A stretch of DNA of 64,000 nucleotides from Pseudorhodoferax sp. Leaf265 (GCF_001422365.1 NZ_LMMT01000003.1:761-64760); one strand, 5' to 3'; shown: positions 39,695 to 48,871, counted from the first letter of the stretch. The notes: a model not told the origin generated them from the sequence alone. A program made the numbers and translations.

Positions 39695-40222
39695 TCACGG
39701 CAGCGCCCGGTAGAAGACGTGCGTGGCGCACAGCCCGCCCTGCGGCCACAGCGCATAACCGGGGATCACGCCGCAGGACTGCCAGCCGAGCCGGCGGTAC
39801 AGCCGTTCGGCGTCGGAGCCGTCCACCGTGTCGAGCACCAGCAGCGTCTTGCCGCAGTCCCGCGCCAGGGCCTCGGCCGCGCGCATGAGGGCCTCGCCCA
39901 GGCCGAGCCGGCGTGCGCGCCGGTGCACCAGCATCTTGGCCAGGTCGGCGCGGTGCGGCTGGTTCTCGGGCTGGGCCAGCACCAGCTGCACCGTGCCGGC
40001 GATGCCCAGCGCATCCTCGGCCACGAGCAGCGCGCGTTCGCCGCGCGCCACGCCTTCGGCCACGCCGTGCCAGAACGCGTGGGCGCGCTCCGGCGCCAGC
40101 GGATGCATGAAGCTGACGGAGGCGCCGCCCTCGACGCAGTCGATCAGCAGATCGGCCAGTGCGTGGCGCTGGTCGGCGTCGATCTGCGGCAGGCGGTGGA
40201 TCTGGAATGCAGGGGTGCTCAT
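39695..40222 (-). CDS. GNAT-family N-acetyltransferase
   Basis: 175 residues. The ATG at 40222 lies one base after the stop of the upstream regulator gene, so the two are one transcript. The GNAT fold shows in GTVQLVLAQPENQPHRADL, motif A KMLVHRRARRLGLGEALMRA (acetyl-CoA binding, with the R-x-x-G/A element), and VLDTVDGSDAERLYRRLGW. The substrate is unknown. Close types are often annotated as polyamine or antibiotic acetyltransferases, but nothing in the sequence decides this. Confidence 0.82.
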   Translation of the reverse strand: MSTPAFQIHRLPQIDADQRHALADLLIDCVEGGASVSFMHPLAPERAHAFWHGVAEGVARGERALLVAEDALGIAGTVQLVLAQPENQPHRADLAKMLVHRRARRLGLGEALMRAAEALARDCGKTLLVLDTVDGSDAERLYRRLGWQSCGVIPGYALWPQGGLCATHVFYRALP

Positions 40223-40223
40223 C

Positions 40224-40823
40224 TCATCTCCCGGCCGATGCCGCGTCCTCGCTGACGAGCACCACGGCGTAGCGCGCCGGCCGGCGCGTGGGGTTGCTGT
40301 AGAGGATGGGGCGGTCCAACGCATGGGCCAGACAGTCGCCGGTGGCGAGGTCGTGCACGGTCTCGCCCAGGCGGATCTGCATGCGGCCTTCCAGCACCCA
40401 GATCTGCTGGTGCACGCGCGGGCTGCGCGCGCCGGTGTCGTAGGCCACCTGCGCGCCGGCGGGGAACTCGACCTCCACGATGCGGATGGGCGACCCGGCG
40501 CCGGCCGGCGACACGTTGCGGCGCACATAGCCGGAGGCCGGGTCGCGCCAGAGCGGCTGCTCCGCACGGCGCGCGACGGGCTCCGTTGCCGCGTCGGGCG
40601 CGGCCTCGAACAGCGCCGCCAGCGGCACGCCCAGGCCCGAGGCCAGACGCTCGAGCACCACCGCCGTGGGGCTGCTCTCGCCGCGCTCGATCAGCGAGAT
40701 CATGGAGCGGCTCACGCCGCAGTGGCTGGCGAGCGCGTCCAGCGATAGGCCGCGCGCGGCGCGCAGCTGGCGCACCTGCGCGGCGATGCGCTCGTGCAGA
40801 GATGGCTGGGCTTCTTCTGTCAT
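40224..40823 (-). CDS. XRE-family regulator with cupin sensor domain
   Basis: 199 residues from ATG 40823. Residues about 10-65 are a helix-turn-helix (VRQLRAARGLSLDALASHCG, VSRSMISLIERGESSP). Residues about 110-190 form a cupin (VHQQIWVLEGRMQIRLGE, HDLATGDCLAHALD). This pattern is typical of small-molecule-responsive repressors or activators paired with the enzyme they control, here the acetyltransferase. An alternative ATG at 40844 is in frame, but choosing it would put a perfect inverted repeat inside the coding region. Confidence 0.85.
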   Translation of the reverse strand: MTEEAQPSLHERIAAQVRQLRAARGLSLDALASHCGVSRSMISLIERGESSPTAVVLERLASGLGVPLAALFEAAPDAATEPVARRAEQPLWRDPASGYVRRNVSPAGAGSPIRIVEVEFPAGAQVAYDTGARSPRVHQQIWVLEGRMQIRLGETVHDLATGDCLAHALDRPILYSNPTRRPARYAVVLVSEDAASAGR

Positions 40824-40844
40824 GGTGGATGAATATTCCACCAT
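40822..40844. promoter_or_regulatory. Perfect inverted repeat at the XRE regulator start, probable operator
   Basis: ATGGTGGA (40822-40829) and TCCACCAT (40837-40844) are exact reverse complements around a 7-base A/T-rich spacer (TGAATAT). The repeat straddles the start codon at 40823, so a regulator bound here would block its own expression. It contains both candidate start codons and lies in a rare A/T-rich patch. Confidence 0.5.
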
Positions 40845-40879
40845 ATTGGATGACCTGGCAAGCCCCGTTGCCCGTCGGT

Positions 40880-42172
40880 TCAGCTGCGCTGCTTGCGCCA
40901 GGAGTCCTTCACGCGGATCTTGTCGCCATGGAAGGTGAATAGGTCGCAGCCATCGACCTCGATGCGCTGGCCATCGCTGGCGCGGGTGCCCACGAAGGTC
41001 CATTCCGACATGCCGCGCCGGCCCGTGACCACATGCCGCGCGCGGGTCCACTGCGCGTCGGGAAAGTCGGCCCAGGCGCGCAGGAAGCCGGTGCGCACCG
41101 CCGCGCGGCCGATGTAGCGCGTGCCGCCCGCGTCCGGGCCGGCTCCGCTGTGGAACACGCAGTCATCGGCCATGCAATCCATCAGCGCATCGATGTCGTG
41201 GCGCGTCCAGGCCTGGGCGAAGGCCTCGAGCCGGGCGACGCCGACGCTGGGGCGCACCAGGGCATCGTCCAGGAAGCGCAGCATGGCGTCCTCGACCGTG
41301 GCACAGGCCTCGCCGCCCGCCATGGTCGACTGCTGCAGCACCACGGGCGCGGCGCGGTCGTAGAAGTGCGGCTTGCCGGGCACCAGGTAGTGGCGCATGC
41401 CCAGGCCGGCTTGTGCCGCCCGCGAGGCGAGCGCCTCGGTACGGGGAGGAATCGCGGGCAGGTCGTGCTCGCCGTAGAACAGCAGCACCGGCGGCAGGCC
41501 GCGGCCGCCATGCACGTAGTACGCGGCGTCCTCCGCGTCCATGCCGGCCGACAGGCCGATCAGGGCGGCCGCGGGCACGCCCAGCGCGAAGGCGGCATAG
41601 GCCGCTGCGAAGCCGCCGGCGGAGAAGCCGCCGATCGCCATGCGCTCGGTGTCGATGCCCCAGCGCGCGGCGTTCTCGCCGATGAAGCGGAAGGCGTTGG
41701 CGACATCGGCGTACACCGCCTCGACCCCGTTCAGCAGCTCGTCGTGGCTGGCCGGCGGCAGGCCCAGCTGTGCGCGCACCCAGTCGATCCGCTCGCGCGA
41801 GGACGAGCCCCGGTCGCGCTTGATCGGCCAGGCCTGCGGCGCGGCACGCTCCTGGGTCAGCCGGTAGCCGATGGAAAAGCAGGCATAGCCGCGCGCGGCG
41901 AAGCGGGCGCAGTATTCGTGCACGGGCGTGTTGTGCGCGCCGTCCTGGTCGAACTCGTCGCGGTCCTTGGCGCCGCGGTGGTAGGCGCCGCCGTGCGCCA
42001 GCACCAGCGCCGGCCGGCCCGTGGGCGGCGCAGCGCCGGCCGGGAGGTAGGCGTCCATCCGCAGCGCGCGAACGCCTGGCCTGTCGGTTCCGTGGCCGAT
42101 GGCGGCTTCGCCGTAGCACAGGTCAAGCTCGGTGCGGATCGGCGCGGCGCCGGCGCAGGAAGTCGTGGTCAT
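40880..42172 (-). CDS. Alpha/beta-hydrolase fused to a SnoaL/NTF2-like domain
   Basis: 430 residues; ATG 42172 has AAGGG about 9 bases upstream, which favours it over ATG 42190. The first part (about 1-300) is a hormone-sensitive-lipase-type esterase: oxyanion motif HGGAYHRG, nucleophile GFSAGG, acid in GEHDLPAIP, and base His in GKPHFYDR. Residues from about 310 to 430 form a SnoaL/NTF2-like cone (FAQAWTRHDIDALMDCMADD, CVFHSGAGPDAGG, YIGRAAVRTGFLRAWADFPD). Such folds usually occur alone as isomerases or binding proteins, so the fusion may couple ester hydrolysis with a second step. The Bug receptor gene lies 25 bases upstream on the same strand. Confidence 0.82.
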   Translation of the reverse strand: MTTTSCAGAAPIRTELDLCYGEAAIGHGTDRPGVRALRMDAYLPAGAAPPTGRPALVLAHGGAYHRGAKDRDEFDQDGAHNTPVHEYCARFAARGYACFSIGYRLTQERAAPQAWPIKRDRGSSSRERIDWVRAQLGLPPASHDELLNGVEAVYADVANAFRFIGENAARWGIDTERMAIGGFSAGGFAAAYAAFALGVPAAALIGLSAGMDAEDAAYYVHGGRGLPPVLLFYGEHDLPAIPPRTEALASRAAQAGLGMRHYLVPGKPHFYDRAAPVVLQQSTMAGGEACATVEDAMLRFLDDALVRPSVGVARLEAFAQAWTRHDIDALMDCMADDCVFHSGAGPDAGGTRYIGRAAVRTGFLRAWADFPDAQWTRARHVVTGRRGMSEWTFVGTRASDGQRIEVDGCDLFTFHGDKIRVKDSWRKQRS

Positions 42173-42197
42173 GGTGTCGGGCCCTTGCATGCGGCGA

Positions 42198-43244
42198 TCA
42201 GGTCGGCTGGATGCCGGCGCTGCGCACCAGCTCGCCCCAGCTCTGCACGTCCTGGCGGAACATCGCGCCCCATTGCTCGGGTGTGGTCGGTGGCTGCACG
42301 GGGAACAGGGCCAGGTCGAAGAGCCGTCCCTTGACCTCGGGCAGCGCGATGATCTGGTTGACCACCCGGTTCAGGCGGTCCACGACCGCGCGCGGCGTGC
42401 CGGCCGGCGCGAACATCCCGTGCCAGCCGACCAGCTCGAAGGGGATGCCGAGCTCGGCCAGCGTGGGCACGTCGGGCAGCGATGGCAAGCGGGCGGTGCC
42501 GTTCAGCGCGAGCGCGCGCAGCTTGCCGGCCTTCACCTGCGGCGTCTGCGACAGCGCGTCGAGGATGGCCAGCGTCACCTGTCCGCCCATCAGGTCGGTG
42601 CCTGCGTTGCCCGAGGAGTAGGGCACATGCGTCATCGTGATGCCGGCCAGGCGGTTGATGCTCTCGCCCATCAGGTGAGAGGGCGAGCCGATGCCGAAGG
42701 AGGCGAAGCTCACGCCCTGGGGCTCCTTCCTGGCCAGTGCCACCAGGTCGGCCATGCTGCGCAGCGGCGAGTCCGCGCGCACCAGCACGAGCAGGGGGGC
42801 GGTCGCCATCTTGGTGACCGGCACGAAGTCCTTGACCGGGTCGTAGCCCAGGCTGCGGAACAGCGATGGCGCAATCGCGAATCCCCCGGCCGTGGTCATG
42901 ACCGTGTAGCCGTCGGCCGCCTGCCGTGCCGCGAACTGCGCGCCGATGTTGCCGCCCGCACCGGTGCGGTTGTCGACGACCACAGGCTGGCCCAGCAGCG
43001 GCTGCATGCGTTCGGCCAGCAGGCGCGCGACGATGTCGCCGCCACCGCCGGCGGCCCAGGGATGGACCAGGCGGATGGGGCGGTCGGGCCAGCCGCCGGA
43101 TGCTGCGGCCGCCTGGGCGTGCGCCGACGCCAACGGCAGCCCCGCCACGGCCGCTGCGGCGGTCGTGAACAGGCGCTGGACCGCCTGGCGCCGGCCGGCG
43201 TCGTGGTGTAGCGGCATGGGCGGGCGACGGGGGATGGACGGCAT
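42198..43244 (-). CDS. Bug-family periplasmic solute receptor
   Basis: 348 residues. ATG 43244 follows AAGGAA at about 7 bases. A long N-terminal region with a signal segment (AVQRLFTTAAAAVAGLPLAS) precedes the Bug fold: IRLVHPWAAGGGGDIVARLLAE, VDNRTGAGGNIGAQFAARQ, ADGYTVMTTAGGFAIAP, VPYSSGNAGTDLMGGQVTLA and PDVPTLAELGIPF. Its ligand may be the substrate or product of the esterase that follows on the same strand. The divergent LysR gene at 43386 probably regulates both. Confidence 0.9.
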   Translation of the reverse strand: MPSIPRRPPMPLHHDAGRRQAVQRLFTTAAAAVAGLPLASAHAQAAAASGGWPDRPIRLVHPWAAGGGGDIVARLLAERMQPLLGQPVVVDNRTGAGGNIGAQFAARQAADGYTVMTTAGGFAIAPSLFRSLGYDPVKDFVPVTKMATAPLLVLVRADSPLRSMADLVALARKEPQGVSFASFGIGSPSHLMGESINRLAGITMTHVPYSSGNAGTDLMGGQVTLAILDALSQTPQVKAGKLRALALNGTARLPSLPDVPTLAELGIPFELVGWHGMFAPAGTPRAVVDRLNRVVNQIIALPEVKGRLFDLALFPVQPPTTPEQWGAMFRQDVQSWGELVRSAGIQPT

Positions 43245-43385
43245 GGTGGATTCCTTGGAGCAGGTTGCGACAGCGGGCGCCGCGGCTCCGGGCATGGCCA
43301 TTCGGAGGGGCGATGCGACGCATGATTGCGGAAACCGGCAGCGACCAGAACGGCCAAGTTCTACTGCCGTCATTACCATCCGCTT

Positions 43386-44335
43386 ATGACCCGCCCTCGC
43401 GCCCGAACCGACGCGGCCAGTGCCATGGCGATGCAGTGGACACGCCGCATCCGTCTGCGCCACCTGGAGGTGCTGCTGGCCATCGCGCGGCACCGCAGCC
43501 TCACGGAGGCGGCGGTCGCCCTGGACATCACCCAGCCGGCGGTGTCGCAGTGGCTGGCCGACATCGAGGCGGCCGCCGGGGTGCGCCTGTTCGAGCGTGG
43601 GCAGCGCTTGCGGCCGACGCCGTTCGCCGCGCCGATCCTGGCCCATGCCGGCCGCGTGCTGCAGGATGCCCAGCGCGCCTTCGCGGAGCTGTCCGTCATC
43701 CGCGCGGGCGGTGCCGGCCTGGTGCGCGTGGGCGCCATGCGGGTGGCGGCCGCGTCGCTGGTGCCGGCGGCGGTGCTGCGGCTGCGGGCGCAGGTGCCGG
43801 GTGTCGAACTGGCGCTGGTCGAGGACATCGCCGCGCGCCTGTGGGAGGCCTTCGAGCGCAACGAACTCGATGTGCTCGTGACCAGGCTGGACACCCGCGT
43901 GCTGGGCTCCGGCCTGCCCCACCGGGCGCTGTTCGCCGACCGCTACCGCGTGGTGTGCGGGCCGCAGCATCCGCTGGCGGGGCGCAAGCGCGTGGGCTGG
44001 CGGGATGCTGCGCGCCACCCATGGCTGATGCCTGGGGCCGGTACGCCGCTGCAGGAGGCGCTGAGCGCCACGTTCGCGGCAGCGGGATTGGCCATGCCGC
44101 CCGTGCTGCTGACCTCGGCCTCGGGTGCCGCCAACGTCGCGCTGCTGGGCAGTCGGACGCCCTGGCCCTGCACTCCAGCGTGGTCGCGCAGAGCCTGCAG
44201 GAGCAGGGCGCGCTGGTGGCGCTGCCGCTGAGCCTGACGCACGACTCGGGGAACGTCGGCCTGGTGTGGCGGGAGCTGTCGCCGGGGCCGGTGGTCGAGG
44301 CGGTTCTGCAGGCCCTGGCCGAAGCCTCTCGGTAA
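43386..44335 (+). pseudogene. LysR-family regulator with a one-base frameshift near its 3' end
   Basis: The frame from ATG 43386 gives a complete LysR helix-turn-helix (RLRHLEVLLAIARHRSLTEA, LDITQPAVSQWLADIE) and most of the ligand domain up to SASGAANVALLG at about 44150. It then turns into low-complexity Arg/Trp-rich sequence and stops at 44231. The next frame carries the expected ending QSDALALHSSVVAQSLQEQG and VGLVWRELSPGPVVEAVLQA to 44335. One missing base at GGGC/AGTC (44150-44151) explains the change, giving LLG-QSDALA. The region lost in the first frame is the last quarter of the effector domain. It is divergent from the Bug/esterase genes and is their likely regulator if intact. Confidence 0.82.
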
Positions 44336-44416
44336 AGGGGAGCCGGCGGCCGGCGCTGCGTGCGCCGCGCATGGTGGACAATACGCGCCCCTTTCCCCGT
44401 CCCTTTCGGACATCCC

Positions 44417-45583
44417 ATGAAGAGCGTCACTTCTAAAATACGCAGCAGCGGCCTTGGCCGCGCTTTCATTTCTGCCGACCGCTGCACGGCACAACCTTCT
44501 TCCTCCGCGCTGTCGCGCAGGCACCTGCTGGCCACCGTCGCCACCGTGTGCCTGCCCGGCCTGGCCGCGGCGCGCGATCCGCTCAAGATCGGCTTCCTCT
44601 ACGTGGCCCCGCTCACCGATGCGGGCTGGGTGCGCCAGCACGAGGAGGGCCGCAAGGCCGTGCAGGCCGCGCTCGGCAGCCAAGTGCAGACGCGCTACGT
44701 GGAGAACGTGGCCGAGGGCCCGGACGCCGAGCGTGTGATCCGCGAACTCGCGCAGCAGGGCTGCGGCCTGATCTTCACGCCCAGCTTCGGCTACATGGAG
44801 CCCACGCTGCGCGTGGCGCGCGACTTTCCCGAGGTGCGCTTCGAGTCCATCACGGGCTACAAGACCGCGCCCAACGTGGCCACGGCCAATGCGCGCTACT
44901 ACGAAGGCCGCTATCTCGCCGGCGTGGCGGCCGGCCGCATGACCAGGACCGGCATGGCCGGCTACGTGGCGGGTTTTCCGATTCCCGAGGTGTTGCAGGG
45001 CATCAACGCCTTCACGCTGGGCCTGCGCTCGGTGGCGCCGCAGGCAGGCGTGCGGCTGGTCTGGCTGCAGGCCTGGTTCGATCCGCCGCGCGAGCGCGAC
45101 GCGGCCATGACGCTGATGAACCAGGATGCCGACGTGATGGCCTTCCACACCGGTTCGGGCGCGGTCATGACGGCCGCGCAGGAGCGCGGCAAGCTGGCCA
45201 TCGCCTACCACTCCGACATGCGCAAGCTGGGCCCCGATGCGCAGCTGGTGTCGGTGCGCCACGAATGGGGCGACTACTACACGCGGCGTGCACGCGCCGT
45301 GCTGGACGGCAGCTGGAAGAGCGCCAGCGTCTGGGGCGGTGTGCGCGAAGGCATGATCCGTGTGGGCGACTTCGGCTCGCGCGTGCCCAAGGCCGTGCAG
45401 GACGAGGTGCTGGCACGCCAGCAGGACATCGCGGCTGGGCGCCTGCATCCCTTCCATGCCACCGGCGCGCTGCGCGACAACACGGGCCGCGTGGTGCTGG
45501 AGGCCGGCCGCACGCTGGCCGATCCGCAGATCCTCGCGATGGACTGGCTGGCCGAAGGCGTGGTGGGCGGGCTGCCGCGCTGA
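44417..45583 (+). CDS. BMP-family periplasmic binding protein, not lipidated
   Basis: 388 residues from ATG 44417. An N-terminal extension leads to [20 protein letters not shown], a Tat- or Sec-like signal with no lipobox, cut before RDPLK. The binding domain is that of PnrA/Bmp[42 protein letters not shown], and [20 protein letters not shown]. It matches the paralogue at 32466 in the same motifs. No ABC genes adjoin it, so it either shares the permeases at 30438-32428 or acts as a stand-alone sensor. The ligand is probably a purine-like compound. Confidence 0.85.
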   Translation: MKSVTSKIRSSGLGRAFISADRCTAQPSSSALSRRHLLATVATVCLPGLAAARDPLKIGFLYVAPLTDAGWVRQHEEGRKAVQAALGSQVQTRYVENVAEGPDAERVIRELAQQGCGLIFTPSFGYMEPTLRVARDFPEVRFESITGYKTAPNVATANARYYEGRYLAGVAAGRMTRTGMAGYVAGFPIPEVLQGINAFTLGLRSVAPQAGVRLVWLQAWFDPPRERDAAMTLMNQDADVMAFHTGSGAVMTAAQERGKLAIAYHSDMRKLGPDAQLVSVRHEWGDYYTRRARAVLDGSWKSASVWGGVREGMIRVGDFGSRVPKAVQDEVLARQQDIAAGRLHPFHATGALRDNTGRVVLEAGRTLADPQILAMDWLAEGVVGGLPR

Positions 45584-45642
45584 CATCCCAGGCTGCGGGC
45601 GGCACCTACAATCGCCGCCCGTTTCAGAGAGAGCCTTCACCC

Positions 45643-46209
45643 ATGACGATCAAGAGCGACAAGTGGATCCGCCGCATGGCCGAACAGCACGGCATGATCG
45701 AGCCGTTCGAGCCCGGCCAGGTCCGCGAGCGCGAAGGCCACAAGATCATCAGCTACGGCACCAGCAGCTACGGCTACGACATCCGCTGCGCACCGGAATT
45801 CAAGGTCTTCACCAACATCCACAGCACGGTGGTGGACCCCAAGCACTTCGACGAGAAGAGCTTCGTGGACTTCCACGGCGACAGCTGCATCATCCCGCCC
45901 AACAGCTTTGCGCTGGCGCGCACGGTGGAGTACTTCCGCATCCCGCGCAACGTGCTGACCATCTGCCTCGGGAAGAGCACCTACGCGCGCTGCGGCATCA
46001 TCGTCAACGTGACGCCGTTCGAGCCCGAATGGGAAGGCTATGTGACGCTGGAGTTCTCCAACACCACGCCGCTGCCGGCCAAGATCTACGCGGGCGAGGG
46101 CTGCGCCCAGGTGCTGTTCTTCGAGAGCGACGAGGTCTGCGAGGTCAGCTACAAGGACCGCGGCGGCAAGTACCAGGGCCAGGTCGGCGTGACGCTGCCC
46201 AAGACCTGA
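45643..46209 (+). CDS. dcd: dCTP deaminase
   Basis: 188 residues, the normal length. It deaminates dCTP to dUTP, the main route to dTMP in Gram-negative bacteria, and works as a cytoplasmic trimer. Characteristic sequences are [49 protein letters not shown] (nucleotide site with the catalytic Glu), and [15 protein letters not shown] at the end. It is preceded by a short leader after the BMP gene and is convergent with the cyclase gene, with only 4 bases between the stops. Confidence 0.97.
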   Translation: MTIKSDKWIRRMAEQHGMIEPFEPGQVREREGHKIISYGTSSYGYDIRCAPEFKVFTNIHSTVVDPKHFDEKSFVDFHGDSCIIPPNSFALARTVEYFRIPRNVLTICLGKSTYARCGIIVNVTPFEPEWEGYVTLEFSNTTPLPAKIYAGEGCAQVLFFESDEVCEVSYKDRGGKYQGQVGVTLPKT

Positions 46210-46213
46210 TGCG

Positions 46214-47428
46214 TCAGGCGGGCGGCGCCGCGTCCAGCGCGGCCAGCGCCGCTGCCAGGTCCTGGCGCGCACGGGCGCGCGTTTCCTCGGTCAGCCGGTT
46301 CGGGTCCAGCGTGAGCTGCAGGCCGGCGTAGTTTTGGTGGATGCCGGGGCGCTGCTCCGGCTCGTCGGGGTGGATGCCCTGCAGCGCGAAGCAGCGCACA
46401 TCGCGCGAGACGCCCTTGGCCGCCAGCGGCTCGCGCTCCTCGGCCTGGAACTCGTCCTTGACCAGCGCATAGGTCTCGTAGGACATGACCACGCCATCGG
46501 GCGTGCCGTTCTGCTCCAGCCGCGCGGCGATATTGACCTCGCTGCCGATCACCGTGTAGTCCATGCGCTGCTCGCTGCCGAAGTTGCCGACGTGGCAGAA
46601 GCCGGTGTTGATGCCGATGCGCACCTGGAAGGGCTGGCGATAGCCCTTGTCGCGCCAGACCGCCTGCAGCTCGCGCATGCGGCGCTGCATGGCCACGGCC
46701 ATGCGCACGCACTGGCGCGCGTCCTCCTCCACGCCGCGCGTCTCCGGGTCGCCGAAGAAGATCACGATGGCGTCGCCGATGAACTTGTCGATGGTCGCGC
46801 CGTGGTCCAGCGCGATCTTGGACATCTCGGAGAAGTAGTTGTTCAGGAAGTAGGTCAGGTCCTCGGGCTGCATGCGCTCGGCATTGCGCGTGAAGTCCTT
46901 GATGTCGGAAAAGAAGATCGTGAGCTTCTTGCGCACGGCGGAAATCGAGACGTCCTGCGCGCCCTCGAAGATCGACTTGTAGATCTGCGGCGAGAGGTAG
47001 CGCGAGAGTTTTTCCGACAAGGAGCGCAGCATGCGCGTGCGCGTGGACAGCGCGATGTGGTTGTGCACGCGCGCGAGCAGGATGGGCGGACTCAGCGGCT
47101 TGGTGATGTAGTCGACCGCGCCGAGCTCGAAGCCCTTTTCCTCCGAATGTTCGTCCGTCATCGCGGTCAGGAAGATCACCGGGATGTGCGAGAGCGTGGG
47201 GTCGGCCTTGAGCCGGCGGCAGACCTCGTAGCCGTCGATCTCCGGCATCATGATGTCCAGCAGGATCAGGTCGGGCGGCGCGTTGGCGGCCGTGGCCAGC
47301 GCCTTGGCACCGTGGTTCACGACCTTCACGCGGCAGCTGTCGCGCAGCAGCGCGGCCATCAGCGTGAGGTTGTCCGCGGTGTCGTCGACCACGAGGACGG
47401 TGGGTTTGTCGGCCGGGGTCAGGTCCAT
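46214..47428 (-). CDS. Response regulator with class III adenylate/guanylate cyclase output
   Basis: 404 residues from ATG 47428, which has GAAGGAAG upstream. The receiver domain (about 9-125) has VLVVDDTADN, phosphoacceptor Asp in ILLDIMMPEIDG, and the Lys in YITKPLSPP. A linker helix leads to the cyclase domain (about 175-330). Metal-binding Asp residues lie in IFFSDIKDFT and FIGDAIVIFFGDP, and the catalytic end is MDYTVIGSEVNIAARLEQNG with the transition-state Asn and Arg. It should make cAMP or cGMP when phosphorylated; the nucleotide cannot be stated for certain. No histidine kinase adjoins it. Confidence 0.9.
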   Translation of the reverse strand: MDLTPADKPTVLVVDDTADNLTLMAALLRDSCRVKVVNHGAKALATAANAPPDLILLDIMMPEIDGYEVCRRLKADPTLSHIPVIFLTAMTDEHSEEKGFELGAVDYITKPLSPPILLARVHNHIALSTRTRMLRSLSEKLSRYLSPQIYKSIFEGAQDVSISAVRKKLTIFFSDIKDFTRNAERMQPEDLTYFLNNYFSEMSKIALDHGATIDKFIGDAIVIFFGDPETRGVEEDARQCVRMAVAMQRRMRELQAVWRDKGYRQPFQVRIGINTGFCHVGNFGSEQRMDYTVIGSEVNIAARLEQNGTPDGVVMSYETYALVKDEFQAEEREPLAAKGVSRDVRCFALQGIHPDEPEQRPGIHQNYAGLQLTLDPNRLTEETRARARQDLAAALAALDAAPPA

Positions 47429-47581
47429 CGGCAGGCTTCCTTCGGTGTGCAGCGGTGCCAGGGGCGGGGCAAGACCGGCATCCGCGGCGGATCGTACATG
47501 CGGAAACATTGGTGTCGGGCGCCGCCCGCCTGTCCGCCGGACGAGCGGTACCATCACGCCACTACAAGGCAGGAGAGACCC

Positions 47582-48457
47582 ATGCGCTGGGAAGGAAATC
47601 GAGAGTCCGAGAACGTCGAAGACCGGCGCGGGCAGGGCGGCGGCGGCCGCCCAGTGTTCGGTGGCCGCAACATCGGTATCGGCACCATCGTCATCGCGCT
47701 GGTCGGCGGCTGGGTGCTGGGCGTGAACCCGCTGACCTTGCTGGGCATGCTGAGTGGAGGAGGGCCGGTGGCCATCGAGCAGCCGCAGGGGCCGGCCCAG
47801 CGCCCGCCGGCCGACGACCAGATGGCCAAGTTCGTCTCCACCGTGCTGGCCGACACCGAGGACGTCTGGCGCAAGCAGTTCGCCGAGGCCGGCGGCCAGT
47901 ACCGCGACCCCACGCTCGTGCTGTTCCGTGGCGCCACGCGCACGGCTTGCGGCCAGGGCCAGGCCGCCATGGGGCCGTTCTATTGCCCGGCCGACCAGAA
48001 GGTCTATATCGACCTCGGCTTCTACGAGACGCTCAAGAACCGCCTCGGCGCGCCGGGCGAGTTCGCGCAGGCCTATGTGATCGCCCACGAGGTCGGCCAC
48101 CATGTGCAGAATCTGCTGGGCATCACGGCCAAGATGGACCAGATGCGCCAGCGCATGAGCGAGGTGCAATACAACGGCATGAGCGTGCGCCTGGAACTGC
48201 AGGCCGACTGTTTTGCCGGGGTATGGGCGAACAAGGCCCAGGACGCGCGCCAGATCCTGGAGAACGGCGACATCGAGGCGGCCATGAACGCGGCCGCCAA
48301 GATCGGCGACGACGCACTGCAGCGCGGCAGCGGCGGTGCCGTCGTGCCCGAGAGCTTCACGCACGGCAGCAGCGCCCAGCGCCAGCGCTGGTTCGCCAAC
48401 GGCCTCAAGACCGGCAGCGTGAAGGCTTGCGATACCTTCTCGGCCGGCTCACTTTGA
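47582..48457 (+). CDS. YpfJ-type neutral zinc metallopeptidase
   Basis: 291 residues. ATG 47582 follows AGGAGA. A Gly-rich cytoplasmic head (about 1-28) is followed by one membrane helix (NIGIGTIVIALVGGWVLG). The outer domain holds the zincin motif AYVIAHEVGHHVQ and a third ligand in RLELQADCFAG, with the conserved ACGQGQAAMGPFYCPAD stretch in between. These match the family PF04228 (YpfJ). Its natural substrate is not known. The rpsO promoter lies just after the stop codon. Confidence 0.9.
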   Translation: MRWEGNRESENVEDRRGQGGGGRPVFGGRNIGIGTIVIALVGGWVLGVNPLTLLGMLSGGGPVAIEQPQGPAQRPPADDQMAKFVSTVLADTEDVWRKQFAEAGGQYRDPTLVLFRGATRTACGQGQAAMGPFYCPADQKVYIDLGFYETLKNRLGAPGEFAQAYVIAHEVGHHVQNLLGITAKMDQMRQRMSEVQYNGMSVRLELQADCFAGVWANKAQDARQILENGDIEAAMNAAAKIGDDALQRGSGGAVVPESFTHGSSAQRQRWFANGLKTGSVKACDTFSAGSL

Positions 48458-48466
48458 GCATCGCGC

Positions 48467-48604
48467 TATAATCTTCGGGCTTTGCCTCGTGCAAGGCGCA
48501 CGTTGGCGGTCAGTTCCGTCGGCCAACGCAAGTGAAACCTCCGGAACCTGCCCTTGCCGTACCGCGGCGAGATGCGTCAGGGTCCGGTCCATTCTGGAAA
48601 TTCC
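48467..48604 (+). promoter_or_regulatory. rpsO promoter and structured leader
   Basis: A perfect -10 hexamer TATAAT (48467-48472) lies 10 bases after the metallopeptidase gene; no good -35 is visible, so activation or a strong -10 must carry it. The leader of about 125 bases contains a perfect stem CGTTGGC (48501-48507) with GCCAACG (48522-48528). In other bacteria S15 represses its own mRNA by binding such leader structure. That role here is inference. Confidence 0.6.
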
Positions 48605-48871
48605 ATGATTGCAGCATCCATCAAGGCCGAGGTCGTCAAGGCCAACGCCCGCGCCGCCAACGACACTGGCAGCCCCGAAGTTCAAGTTGCACTGCTGACC
48701 GCACGCATCAACGAGCTGACCCCCCACTTCAAGACCCACGCCAAGGACCACCACGGTCGCCGTGGCCTGCTGCGCATGGTGAGCCGCCGCCGCAAGCTGC
48801 TGGACTACCTGAACGCCAAGGACCACGACCGCTACGCGGCCCTGATCGCCAAGCTGGGTCTGCGCAAGTAA
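48605..48871 (+). CDS. rpsO: 30S ribosomal protein S15
   Basis: 88 residues, the usual length. It binds 16S rRNA early in small-subunit assembly. Core motifs are present: [40 protein letters not shown] and RRKLLDYL. It is the first gene of the classical rpsO-pnp pair, separated from pnp by a hairpin that can serve as partial terminator and RNase III entry. Confidence 0.98.
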   Translation: MIAASIKAEVVKANARAANDTGSPEVQVALLTARINELTPHFKTHAKDHHGRRGLLRMVSRRRKLLDYLNAKDHDRYAALIAKLGLRK

